From an uncultured Lachnospiraceae bacterium (GTDB lineage: Bacteria > Bacillota > Clostridia > Lachnospirales > Lachnospiraceae), in contig CAOKQK010000015.1 of assembly GCA_948470905.1 (NCBI GenBank), positions 1 through 51,930 of the forward strand: a DNA stretch of 51,930 bases, read 5' to 3'. Shown piece after piece: positions 21,301 to 28,096 of this stretch. Made by a program: the position numbers and the translations under genes. Position 1 is the stretch's first letter. Each line of letters opens with the position of its first letter. Under the pieces are notes generated by a model. The model was not told the origin of the DNA. It was given only the letters and a program-made list of their open reading frames with translations, and ran no database searches.

Positions 21301-23449
21301 GATGCTGTCGCTTCCGGCGCAGCAGGTGTTAAACGGTGCGGGAAGCGTCGGAACCCGGGAGCAGGCACGTAAGATCCTGAATTCCATGGATGCCATGGAG
21401 GATATGATGTATTTGTTCTATCAGCACAAGGGGCTGAATGCCAATGCTGCAGCCGAGTTGGACCGGATACCCAAGGGGCATTTGAACATCCGTTACCAGA
21501 GAATGTTCTCAGGCGCGTTTATGTATGCTTCCGGCAATCATATCGGTATCGAATGGAATGAGACAGCCGGAATGATGGGTGCGACGCCGGTGGTGTCCGA
21601 TGATGCCGGCAGATATCAGAGCGGTTCTTATTTCGGATGGGGCATTGCCCATGAGATCGGGCATTGCATAAACCAGGGCGCATATGCGGTGGCGGAGGTC
21701 ACTAACAATTATTACGCTCAGCTCGCCCAGGCGAAGGACCGCAATGAGGGCATGCGCTTCCAGTACGGGGAGATTTACAAGAAGGTGACTTCCGGCGCGA
21801 AAGGACCTTCCTCCAATCTGGCGACCCAGCTGGGTATGTACTGGCAGCTTCATCTTGCCTATGACAGGGGATATAATTACAAGACCTATGAAAACCATGG
21901 GGAGCAGCTTGCAGGCCTGTTCTACGCGAGAGTGGACACCTATGCAAGGGATACTGCAAAGGCGCCCGCACCGGGCGGCGTGAAGCTGGCGTTGTCCGGC
22001 GACAAGGATCAGGCGCTCATGCGTCTGGCATGCGCTGCCGCGGAGAAGAATATCCTGGAATTCTTTGAGCGCTGGGGAATGACTCCGGATGGAGACACAA
22101 AGGCTTATGCGGGACAGTTTGACAGGGAGACCAGGGCGATATATTACGCAAACGATGACGCAAGGGTTTACAGTCTCCAGGGCGGCGTGAGTAAGCTGAG
22201 CGCTGCCGGCACGACGGAAGCCGTGGGTGACAATGTGACTGCTGCGGTGAACAAAGATATTGCAAATCAGGTGGACTTCACCCTTGGTTCCAAGAACATT
22301 CCGGCTCAGGATGTGCTTGGCTATGAGATCGTGAGATGTATGATATCAGGCGGAGTGACTAACAGGGAAGCTGTGGGATTTGCCACGGAAGGCACCTTCA
22401 GCGACACGGTCTATGTGAACAATCGTGTGGTATGGTATGAGGTTACGCTGGTGGACAAATACCTGAACCGTTCGGCTGCAAAGGTTCTGGAGCCCATGAA
22501 GATAGAGCACGACGGCAATCTGGATAAGACCTTCTGGACCATTGGGACGGAGGGGCTGACTGTGCCCGGAGAGACGGAAGTTGCGGCGGGCAGCGATTCC
22601 CTGTGTACGCCCGAGAAGGAAAATCTTGCGGCGACGATGATCGACGGGGATTCGGGAACCATATATGAGGCAGTGTGCGGTAATTCTGCTGAGATTACCA
22701 TAACCTTTAACAAGGAGCTGACGGTGGCAGGCTTTGGGTATCGGCTGGGGGCAGCTGCTTCCGGTGACTATGAGATCCAGGTCCTGTCGGATGACAAATG
22801 GATCACGGCGGCAGCCGGAAGCTTTGGGCAGTCCCAATCCGAGACGGTCTGCTTTGAGAATGAAGACGGAAAGTATGTGAGTACTTACGGTGCATCTGCG
22901 CTGAAGCTGGTCCTGAAGGGACAGGGCGGAAGACAGGTGGCGATAGCGGAGCTGGATGTGCTGGGTGTGACCGGCGATAACGTGGACTTTGGAAGGACCC
23001 AGGACAGTGGGGCAGTGATCGGCACGCTGAAAGAGGCGTATCGTTATGGAGACCAGGAGGGCGATGTGATTCCGGCAGGTTCCATGATATTCACAGGGAC
23101 TTACAAGGGCAATCCTGCCTATAACGTCGTGATTCTCTATGACCAGAATGGAGAAATTGTAGGCGGTGTGGATGAAGAAGGAAATCTCGTGGCGCAGCAG
23201 ATCATCCTGGCGGACGTGCCGGAGGAGGGAGATATCAGGAATGTGTCACAGGGCACATGGATTTACTGGATAGAGCCCGAGAAGCAGGTGAATCTGGCGG
23301 GAAGCCGGGTGCGCGCAGAGCTTTACCGGGTAAATAATGCCCTGACCAATGAAGGACAGAGGATGGTCAGCGATTCGCTGGCGGAAACGGTACCGGAGAG
23401 CCTGCCGGAAATTACCATTGACAGCAGTAAAACACCAGAAAATCTGTAA
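18341..23449 (+). CDS. Secreted M60 (mucin-type) zinc metallopeptidase with dockerin, FN3 and carbohydrate-binding-like domains
   Basis: A 1702-residue secreted protein. A signal peptide occupies about 1-32. A type I dockerin lies at about 148-197 with two Ca loops, D150-VNGDGRVDEA-D161 and D179-LNGDGAVNLV-D190. Two FN3 domains (about 370-465, 466-556) are followed by an F5/8-C-like domain (about 560-720). An M60 N-terminal region and the catalytic domain carry HEIGH (H1104-H1108) plus Glu1119, the HExxHx(8-24)E signature. A second F5/8-C-like domain lies at about 1425-1545. M60 enzymes cut mucin-type O-glycoproteins next to glycans. No LPXTG or membrane anchor is present, so cell attachment should come through the dockerin and its neighbour. 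The start at 18341 is 17 nt from AGGAGG; the ATG at 18368 is an alternative. Confidence 0.9.
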   Translation: MRKIDKRGRMKKGSAFLLAAALCLQAGFPSYATKAGSGGVGQVDVSIGSALLLQRPVDFSVSLSGGSGRAGSEPGIVRLEPDGASEGSVRFDGLEAGVYTLTVSGKGFATYTQEVQVSDRACDVSLKTGFLGGLNYEAGASHPGVLLIGDVNGDGRVDEADRTELVEAINRGVYVENADLNGDGAVNLVDLEYLAKGYAVTGDTRAEIISLVPAAVIESRQGEGTKVEGELSALLRDGESVRLTPRQGGSILENPVSLEFDFAGDNAQADGIIIETNNENPISKAQIVVRYLDGGGEQEVTIPVEDDVHYLLRSAQIRAERDGAGNICLHLGSQVALKKVTLTIMGMRNNNNLAEISKVEFLNGMEERIPAPEMDIPQNLSAAAGSQVIDLTWDACVNVTGYEVQIRQGGRQQVVSTAKNSISVRSFNGKELENYKEYQISVQSVNGSWRSGYGDTVTAVPKPSGRPDKPDNVSATGKYQSVQVSWKKMDDTLSYNLYYKKSAEESYQVIKGIEANSYTVENLADLTEYTFYVTGVNDFGESAPSLAVSAVTTDMNPAEMPKYNLINIGKAGEVGAHIISATTKGTMTDSSLDTQAGTAWGTVDHDPSSYYQKNTWDDGGFNNLGQNGLIYEFDQAYKLDTIALQEFVPQSMGYFYARVRYWDEDGKQVDIGRDSISVQRKTDAQGRVYYVLKLPEPVNAKKIQFGLARYLAGNIGTTISEVYFYYYDTLMDEVMALYEDDLHTVLRADVTQSVIDALRVKIHAKDEVSGEYHPDRELLEKELQTAEAILKDGKLNASVEIYSGISTKDTGRGFGGINAWQPLGVVAAAEEEIMVYVGHNSLKTGADTSLQLVATQYHAESSPMSKVVATLKVGANKVTVPKIWNTTGYESGGALYVQYTGSNANDRYAVRVSGGVQVPRLDLYRVTDAGERLSRTEAYVEALKEYTGKMENIHKEAHQGSGNKLAAYDYDSHNCILGATDIMLDTMMLSLPAQQVLNGAGSVGTREQARKILNSMDAMEDMMYLFYQHKGLNANAAAELDRIPKGHLNIRYQRMFSGAFMYASGNHIGIEWNETAGMMGATPVVSDDAGRYQSGSYFGWGIAHEIGHCINQGAYAVAEVTNNYYAQLAQAKDRNEGMRFQYGEIYKKVTSGAKGPSSNLATQLGMYWQLHLAYDRGYNYKTYENHGEQLAGLFYARVDTYARDTAKAPAPGGVKLALSGDKDQALMRLACAAAEKNILEFFERWGMTPDGDTKAYAGQFDRETRAIYYANDDARVYSLQGGVSKLSAAGTTEAVGDNVTAAVNKDIANQVDFTLGSKNIPAQDVLGYEIVRCMISGGVTNREAVGFATEGTFSDTVYVNNRVVWYEVTLVDKYLNRSAAKVLEPMKIEHDGNLDKTFWTIGTEGLTVPGETEVAAGSDSLCTPEKENLAATMIDGDSGTIYEAVCGNSAEITITFNKELTVAGFGYRLGAAASGDYEIQVLSDDKWITAAAGSFGQSQSETVCFENEDGKYVSTYGASALKLVLKGQGGRQVAIAELDVLGVTGDNVDFGRTQDSGAVIGTLKEAYRYGDQEGDVIPAGSMIFTGTYKGNPAYNVVILYDQNGEIVGGVDEEGNLVAQQIILADVPEEGDIRNVSQGTWIYWIEPEKQVNLAGSRVRAELYRVNNALTNEGQRMVSDSLAETVPESLPEITIDSSKTPENL

Positions 23450-23466
23450 GGATCAAGAGGTATGTA

Positions 23467-24684
23467 ATGAACAGTAAAAGATGGAAAATAATAGTTATGG
23501 CGGTACTGTTCGCCTTTCTGATGCCAGTGGAGACACTGGCACAGGAGGGTGATGCAGTCCGTCTGGATGAGACAGGGACAGTCACACTGACTTCTCAGGA
23601 AGCTGCCAGAGAGGAGGTTTCTTCTTTACAGATTGGTCTGCGGGTGGATTCTGCGGAGGGTGAAAAGGTAGAGTTCATCTTTGCCGACAGTAACGCGAAG
23701 ATTTCCGAATTCCGCTATGATGAGGGGGCGAAGCAATGGAACCTCTATCTGGCGGGGACGGAAGCACTTTTTGCAAAGGGTTCGGATACTTTGACATTGG
23801 GTCGGGTGGTGGTCCTGGATGGAAGCGGCAGAGCCGCAGCGGCAACGGTCAGCGTGGCGGAAGATTCCGTGAAGTATGTCTATGGCACGGAGCTGAGATC
23901 CATTGGCGCGCTGAAGCTGCCGGAACCGGTGAGGCTCAATGAGCAGGAGGATTCAGGGGAGGATGATGGAGAAGATGATCCCGGCTGGGATGATGAAGAA
24001 GATGATCCTGACTGGGATGATGGTCCGGATCAGGATGATACTTCAGATGAGGAGGATTCCGGCAATGAAGGCGTCCCAGGCGCAGGCGACGGCTCTGGGG
24101 GAGGCGGAAGCCAGATACCGGTGAGCACGCCCGAACCGTCGGAGGTACCGGTGAGCACGCCCAAACCGTCGGAGGTGCCGGTGAGTACGCCCAAGCCATC
24201 AGGAGGTGGAAGCCAGGCATCGGTAAGTACGCCTAAGCCGTCGGGAGGCGGAAGCCAGGTGCCGGTGAGCACGCCCAAGCCATCAGGGGGTGGAAACCAG
24301 GGAACGACTGGAAGCACTGGAGGAAACGAGGCGTCGGTAAGCACGCCCAAGCCATCAGGAGGCGGAAGCCAGGGAATACCCGGCAGTGGTGAAGGCAGTA
24401 ATCAGGGCACTGGCAGCGGTTCCCTGGGGGATCTGAGTACTTCCCCCACATCTGCCCCGCAGGAAGGCGCGGACGGAGCAGGTTCGCCGTCGCCCAGTGT
24501 TCAGCCCACTAATGGGGAAGCCACAGACAGTGAAAAGGAAGACGCCGGGATAAACTGGGTGGTGTTAATAGTGCTTATACTTGCAGTGGCTTTAGCCATA
24601 GAGATTGCGGTGATGGTAGTGACAGTCCGGCGCAGGAAACCAAGAAAACCTGGCCAGGGAAAAGATAGGAAATTTGGGGAATAA
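23467..24684 (+). CDS. Membrane-anchored protein with cohesin-like head (possible dockerin receptor)
   Basis: A 405-residue surface protein, 17 nt after the M60 gene and probably in its operon. A signal peptide (1-25, ending VETLAQ) is followed by a beta-rich domain (about 30-150) with cohesin-like spacing: VSSLQIGLRV, VEFIFADS, KISEFRYDE, NLYLAGTEALF, TLTLGRVVV, ATVSVAED. An acidic Asp/Glu linker (about 158-205) and a long Pro/Ser/Thr/Gly linker with repeated STPKPSGGGSQ follow, then a C-terminal membrane helix (about 358-380) and a basic tail. This is the architecture of an anchoring scaffoldin. The cohesin assignment is by pattern only. The adjacent dockerin makes it plausible. Confidence 0.7.
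   Translation: MNSKRWKIIVMAVLFAFLMPVETLAQEGDAVRLDETGTVTLTSQEAAREEVSSLQIGLRVDSAEGEKVEFIFADSNAKISEFRYDEGAKQWNLYLAGTEALFAKGSDTLTLGRVVVLDGSGRAAAATVSVAEDSVKYVYGTELRSIGALKLPEPVRLNEQEDSGEDDGEDDPGWDDEEDDPDWDDGPDQDDTSDEEDSGNEGVPGAGDGSGGGGSQIPVSTPEPSEVPVSTPKPSEVPVSTPKPSGGGSQASVSTPKPSGGGSQVPVSTPKPSGGGNQGTTGSTGGNEASVSTPKPSGGGSQGIPGSGEGSNQGTGSGSLGDLSTSPTSAPQEGADGAGSPSPSVQPTNGEATDSEKEDAGINWVVLIVLILAVALAIEIAVMVVTVRRRKPRKPGQGKDRKFGE
24115..24370 (+). repeat. Tandem GTGAGCACGCCCAAGCC repeat in the surface linker
   Basis: About six copies of a 30-48 nt unit containing GTGAGCACGCCCAAGCC-TC encode the STPKPS repeats of the linker. Unit lengths vary, so the number may differ between strains. Confidence 0.85.
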
Positions 24685-24703
24685 ACTTTCCCCATGGACG
24701 CAT

Positions 24704-24750
24704 AACGGCTTTATCGTACAGTTCATATTACAGTACGATAAAGCCGTTTT
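24704..24750. terminator. Bidirectional terminator between surface protein and hemerythrin
   Basis: AACGGCTTTATCGTAC (24704-24719) pairs perfectly with GTACGATAAAGCCGTT (24733-24748), followed by TTTT and CTGCTTT on the plus strand. It separates convergent genes. Confidence 0.85.
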
Positions 24751-24770
24751 CTGCTTTAACAGAGCTTGTT

Positions 24771-25583
24771 TTATGTAGTACCGATCTTTTTGTCGCTGTG
24801 CAGGATGTGGTTGATCAGCCACTGGGTCAGAAACTGCATGAGCTCCTCCAGGGATTCCTGTTGGTTCGCATCAATCTGATCCAGATCCATCTCGCCCAGC
24901 CGCTGCACGAAGGCTTCATGGGCTGCTTTTTGTGCGGGGAGCCCAGAATAGCCTATGCTTTCCATATATTGTTCTTCATCCTTAAAGTGGACCGCGGTGT
25001 ATTGGAACAGCTCATCCAGAAGATGCACGATCTCATCATATTTGTCAGGGATGAACTCGTTTTTGATTAGGTTGTTCACTTCCCCAATGATACGGAACAA
25101 TTCCCGGTGCTCCTGGTCTACCAGTTCAATCCCGGTGAGGTATTCATCTGTAAAAAGAAAATCCTTCTCCTTCTCCCATTCTCTGGCAGGGACAAGCTTC
25201 CCGATCATCATGTCCGAGCTGATGATGTGGCGGTACAGCCATGTCACCAGATATTGGAGCAGGTCGTCCAGGAAAGCCTGCTGGTCATTGCCGGGGAGTA
25301 TGATATCCATCTCTGAAATTTTTGCGGTGAAAGCGTTATGCTGCCTGCGCTGGAGCTCCAGTTCAGGATGTCCGATGCTTTCCATGTAGGCTTCTTCATG
25401 TGCGAAATGGTTCCCGGCATAATCCTTTAAGCGATCCAGAAGCTCTCTTGTCTGGTCATATTTGTCTGAGACGAATTCGTTGGCAAGCAGCTCGTGAAGC
25501 TGGTTCAATATGCGGAACAGCTCGCGGTGTTCGTCGTCAATCTGTGACATGCCTGTCAGACAATCCTCTGTAAAATAATACAT
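24771..25583 (-). CDS. Tandem bacteriohemerythrin
   Basis: A 270-residue soluble protein made of two hemerythrin domains (about 1-135 and 140-270), each usually a separate protein of about 135 residues. Domain 1 has DDEHRELF (His19), HFAHEEAYM, HNAF and WLYRHIISSD; domain 2 has DQEHRELF, HFKDEEQYM, HEAF and WLINHILHSD. These supply most di-iron ligands. In both domains the His four residues before the HNAF/HEAF His is replaced by Gln. The protein probably binds or scavenges O2 or senses redox in an anaerobe. The start at 25583 has AAAGGAGGG upstream. A repeat element separates it from the TGTAAA-17-TATACT promoter near 25949-25977. Confidence 0.9.
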   Translation of the reverse strand: MYYFTEDCLTGMSQIDDEHRELFRILNQLHELLANEFVSDKYDQTRELLDRLKDYAGNHFAHEEAYMESIGHPELELQRRQHNAFTAKISEMDIILPGNDQQAFLDDLLQYLVTWLYRHIISSDMMIGKLVPAREWEKEKDFLFTDEYLTGIELVDQEHRELFRIIGEVNNLIKNEFIPDKYDEIVHLLDELFQYTAVHFKDEEQYMESIGYSGLPAQKAAHEAFVQRLGEMDLDQIDANQQESLEELMQFLTQWLINHILHSDKKIGTT

Positions 25584-25688
25584 GGGTCTTTCCCTCCTTT
25601 GGTCAGTTCATATAATATTGTTTTGCGGTTTTCTGAGATAGATGTCAGTCGTCAGTCGCCGTACCCCAGTACGACCCCCTTCTTCCGC

Positions 25689-25854
25689 CTAGTACTGTGT
25701 TGCGCAATTAACAGTGAATTCAGCACCGCCTATTTGCACCAGTGCTGCGTTGTCATCAGTCAGCGATGGAGCCACATCGCTTCCTTCTTCCGCCTTGCCC
25801 TGGCACAAATATTCAGCACTGATATTCACCGTTATATGCGCAACGCAGTACTAG
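25689..25854. repeat. MITE-like element, family B, copy 1
   Basis: The ends CTAGTACTGTGTTGCGCA (25689-25706) and TGCGCAACGCAGTACTAG (25837-25854) are inverted with one mismatch. Inside is a GCGATG-GAGCCA-CATCGC hairpin. The right two thirds (25754-25853) match 45434-45533. A related half unit (GTCAGTCGCC...TTCTTCCGCC) abuts on the left at about 25650-25690. There is no coding capacity. Confidence 0.75.
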
Positions 25855-26022
25855 TCTATGCGGATTTATCCTGCGCCATCTGTTCAAGTTATTTTCCAAC
25901 AGAGCCTAAATAAATCTTTACAATGGTATTGACTTACAGCTCCTTAAAATCAGTATAACATGATATGAAAAGTTTTACATTATAATTTGTTTTTTTCTCA
26001 ATTAATGTTTACAGCCCGCAGG

Positions 26023-26044
26023 CCTTTTTGGGATGCCAAAAAGG
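26023..26044. repeat. CCTTTTTGG/CCAAAAAGG hairpin in the hemerythrin-PadR gap
   Basis: A perfect 9-bp stem with a GATG loop. The gap 25855-26286 contains this hairpin, a promoter, and no supportable gene. Confidence 0.5.
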
Positions 26045-26136
26045 GGCGCTGACGCCTTAAAAGACCCGTGAATTGTATATAATAGACAAGAAAGCAAAGG
26101 CGTTTTTGTATAAAATACTGAATTATAAAAAGTATA

Positions 26137-26165
26137 TTGCAATATATAATAGTATATGATATATT
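26137..26165 (+). promoter_or_regulatory. Possible promoter of the PadR operon
   Basis: TTGCAA (26137-26142), 17 nt, TATATT (26160-26165) in a very AT-rich stretch. AATATAT and ATATATT form a short inverted repeat over it, a plausible site for PadR autoregulation. Confidence 0.5.
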
Positions 26166-26286
26166 AAACATGACAAAGAACAGTACTGAGCAATGATAAG
26201 GCAGAACGCCTGAGCAGCCACAGTGTGGAAAAGTGTGTGTGGGTGCCGGATTCATTGTCCATGGAACCATGAAAGGAGGAGCTGCA

Positions 26287-26592
26287 ATGAATACGCAGTT
26301 AAAAAAAGGAGCGTTGGAGCTGTGTGTGTTATCACAGTTGGTTCGGGGAGACATGTATGGCTATGCGCTGACAGAGAAGATATCCGGTGAGATGTCAATT
26401 GCCGGCGGTACGCTGTACCCTATCTTAAGGAGGCTTAAGGAGGACGATTATGTGAGCACTTATCTGGTGGAGTCAGGTTCGGGGCCTGCCAGGAAGTATT
26501 ATCAGCTGACGGAGAAGGGCAGGCAGCGCCAGAGCACCGTGAGAAAGGAATGGGAAGATTTTGCGGCGGCAGTGAACAGGCTGCTGGATTGA
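26287..26592 (+). CDS. PadR-family transcriptional regulator
   Basis: A 101-residue winged-helix repressor of the short PadR type. MNTQLKKGALELCVLSQL, MYGYALTEKIS, GGTLYPILRRLKEDDYV and ARKYYQLTEKG are standard PadR features. The ATG at 26287 has AAAGGAGGA 6 nt upstream; an upstream in-frame ATG at 26233 has none. It is followed after 60 nt by a HAAS/DUF4097 protein, a very common pair in which PadR represses itself and the membrane-associated partner. The ligand is unknown. Confidence 0.93.
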   Translation: MNTQLKKGALELCVLSQLVRGDMYGYALTEKISGEMSIAGGTLYPILRRLKEDDYVSTYLVESGSGPARKYYQLTEKGRQRQSTVRKEWEDFAAAVNRLLD

Positions 26593-26652
26593 CAGGAGCT
26601 TCAAACCACAATATAAAAACAGCGCGTATGCGGCGCGGAAATGAGGAGAAAG

Positions 26653-27963
26653 ATGACGAGAGAAGAATATTTGCGCAGGCTGCAGGAACAGTTGGAGAAG
26701 TTTGGAAATGAGCTGCAGCAGGAGATTATGGAGGATTATGCCCAGCACTTCGCAGAGGGCGAGGCAGAGGGCAGGACGGACGAGGAGATCATCCAGGAAT
26801 TGGGTAATATCGAGGATATGATCCGGGAGCTGCGTTATACGGAAGCAGAGGTACAGCAAGACAGGAGCGGAGGGCTTTCCGTGCAGGCACAGGGCGGGCA
26901 GGTATCAGGCGGAGCCAACGCGGACGGCACAACCGGGGGCACTGGAAGCGCGGCACAGGGAAGTGGAAACACCGCTTGGGGAGCTGAAAATGCGGCACAG
27001 GCAGATAACACGGAGCAATCCGACGACAAGGCGGGTGGAAAGGAATACAAGAGTATTGTCCTGAAGTCATGCGTGGCGGATGTCTTCCTGGTTAAGTCGG
27101 AGGATAACGCAATCCACGTGGATTACAAGAATGACGGTTCCATGGTAGATAAGATGAAATATGAGTTTTATCAATATGAAAAGGATGGCGTATTCTATGC
27201 GGGAGTCAGGAAGAACAGGAATTATAACGATGGGACGCAGCGTTCTTTCAGCTTTGGGCCGACTACGATCACTTTCCACAACAATTTCAGCGCAGGCTGG
27301 AGGAACGAAGATATTGTATTGACCGTCAGGGTGCCGGAGAGGATTCCGGAGGTCAAGGTTGAGGCAGGCAGCGGCGATATTCAGATGAACGGGCTCATCC
27401 TGCCAAAGGTCAAAGCAGTGACAACCAGCGGCGATGTGAATATGTCTGGAATTGTGCTGGAAAAACTGGATGTCACCACAGCCAGCGGAGACATAACGCA
27501 GGACGGTGTTGTGGTGGATACGCAGAATTTTACCACGGCCAGCGGGGATTTTGATATGAAAAATGTCAAGAGCTGTAAGACAAATATTGTGACAGCGTCT
27601 GGGGATGTGTCATGCGTGAAGGCAACTTTTGAAAAATTAGATGTGAAGACCGCCAGCGGAGATGTGAACCTGCAAGTGGACGCAGGGCAGTATCATCTGG
27701 TAACAGCCAGCGGAGACGTGAACCTGATCACAGGGACAGCGCCTGAGAAGGTGGAAGCCAATACAGCCAGCGGAGATATCTATTTTACACTGGCAAAAGT
27801 TGAGGGGGCGGAAGTCAAGGTCAGCAGCCGCTCCGGGGATGTATCCGTCAGCCAGAAAGGCAATGACATAAAGGTCCAGAACGGAAGTGTGTATACGTTC
27901 GGCGACGGCGCCTGCAAGGTGTCTGCGGGAACCGTTTCGGGGGATATCGGCATTATATTGTAG
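26653..27963 (+). CDS. HAAS-DUF4097 protein (PadR operon partner)
   Basis: A 436-residue protein. Residues 1-65 form a HAAS/DUF1700-type helical domain (MTREEYLRRLQEQLEKFGNE ... GNIEDMIREL). A variable Gly/Ala/Gln-rich linker (about 75-135) follows, then a long DUF4097-type beta-solenoid of about 300 residues whose turns repeat the TASGDV or TTSGDV motif about eight times. It has no signal peptide or membrane helix. The ATG at 26653 is preferred over 26641 because AGGAGA lies 5 nt before it. In related operons these proteins respond to envelope stress or small molecules; the function here is not defined. Confidence 0.85.
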   Translation: MTREEYLRRLQEQLEKFGNELQQEIMEDYAQHFAEGEAEGRTDEEIIQELGNIEDMIRELRYTEAEVQQDRSGGLSVQAQGGQVSGGANADGTTGGTGSAAQGSGNTAWGAENAAQADNTEQSDDKAGGKEYKSIVLKSCVADVFLVKSEDNAIHVDYKNDGSMVDKMKYEFYQYEKDGVFYAGVRKNRNYNDGTQRSFSFGPTTITFHNNFSAGWRNEDIVLTVRVPERIPEVKVEAGSGDIQMNGLILPKVKAVTTSGDVNMSGIVLEKLDVTTASGDITQDGVVVDTQNFTTASGDFDMKNVKSCKTNIVTASGDVSCVKATFEKLDVKTASGDVNLQVDAGQYHLVTASGDVNLITGTAPEKVEANTASGDIYFTLAKVEGAEVKVSSRSGDVSVSQKGNDIKVQNGSVYTFGDGACKVSAGTVSGDIGIIL

Positions 27964-27973
27964 GAGCCAGGCA

Positions 27974-28096
27974 GGGACCTGCGGGTCGGTAAATGCCTGC
28001 CCCGGGCAGACCGGGGACCTGCGGGTCGGTAAATCCTGCACCCGGCATGCCGGGGTCTGCAGGTTGGAAAATCCTGCCCCGGGCAGACCGGGACCT
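27974..28096. repeat. 39-40 bp tandem repeat, three copies
   Basis: Units beginning GGGACCTGCGGGTCGGTAAA at about 27974, 28013 and 28052, each with a CTGCCCCGGGCAG-like palindrome. The last copy runs into the stop codon of the minus-strand gene at 28095, so it may also act as the shared terminator of both convergent genes. Confidence 0.8.
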
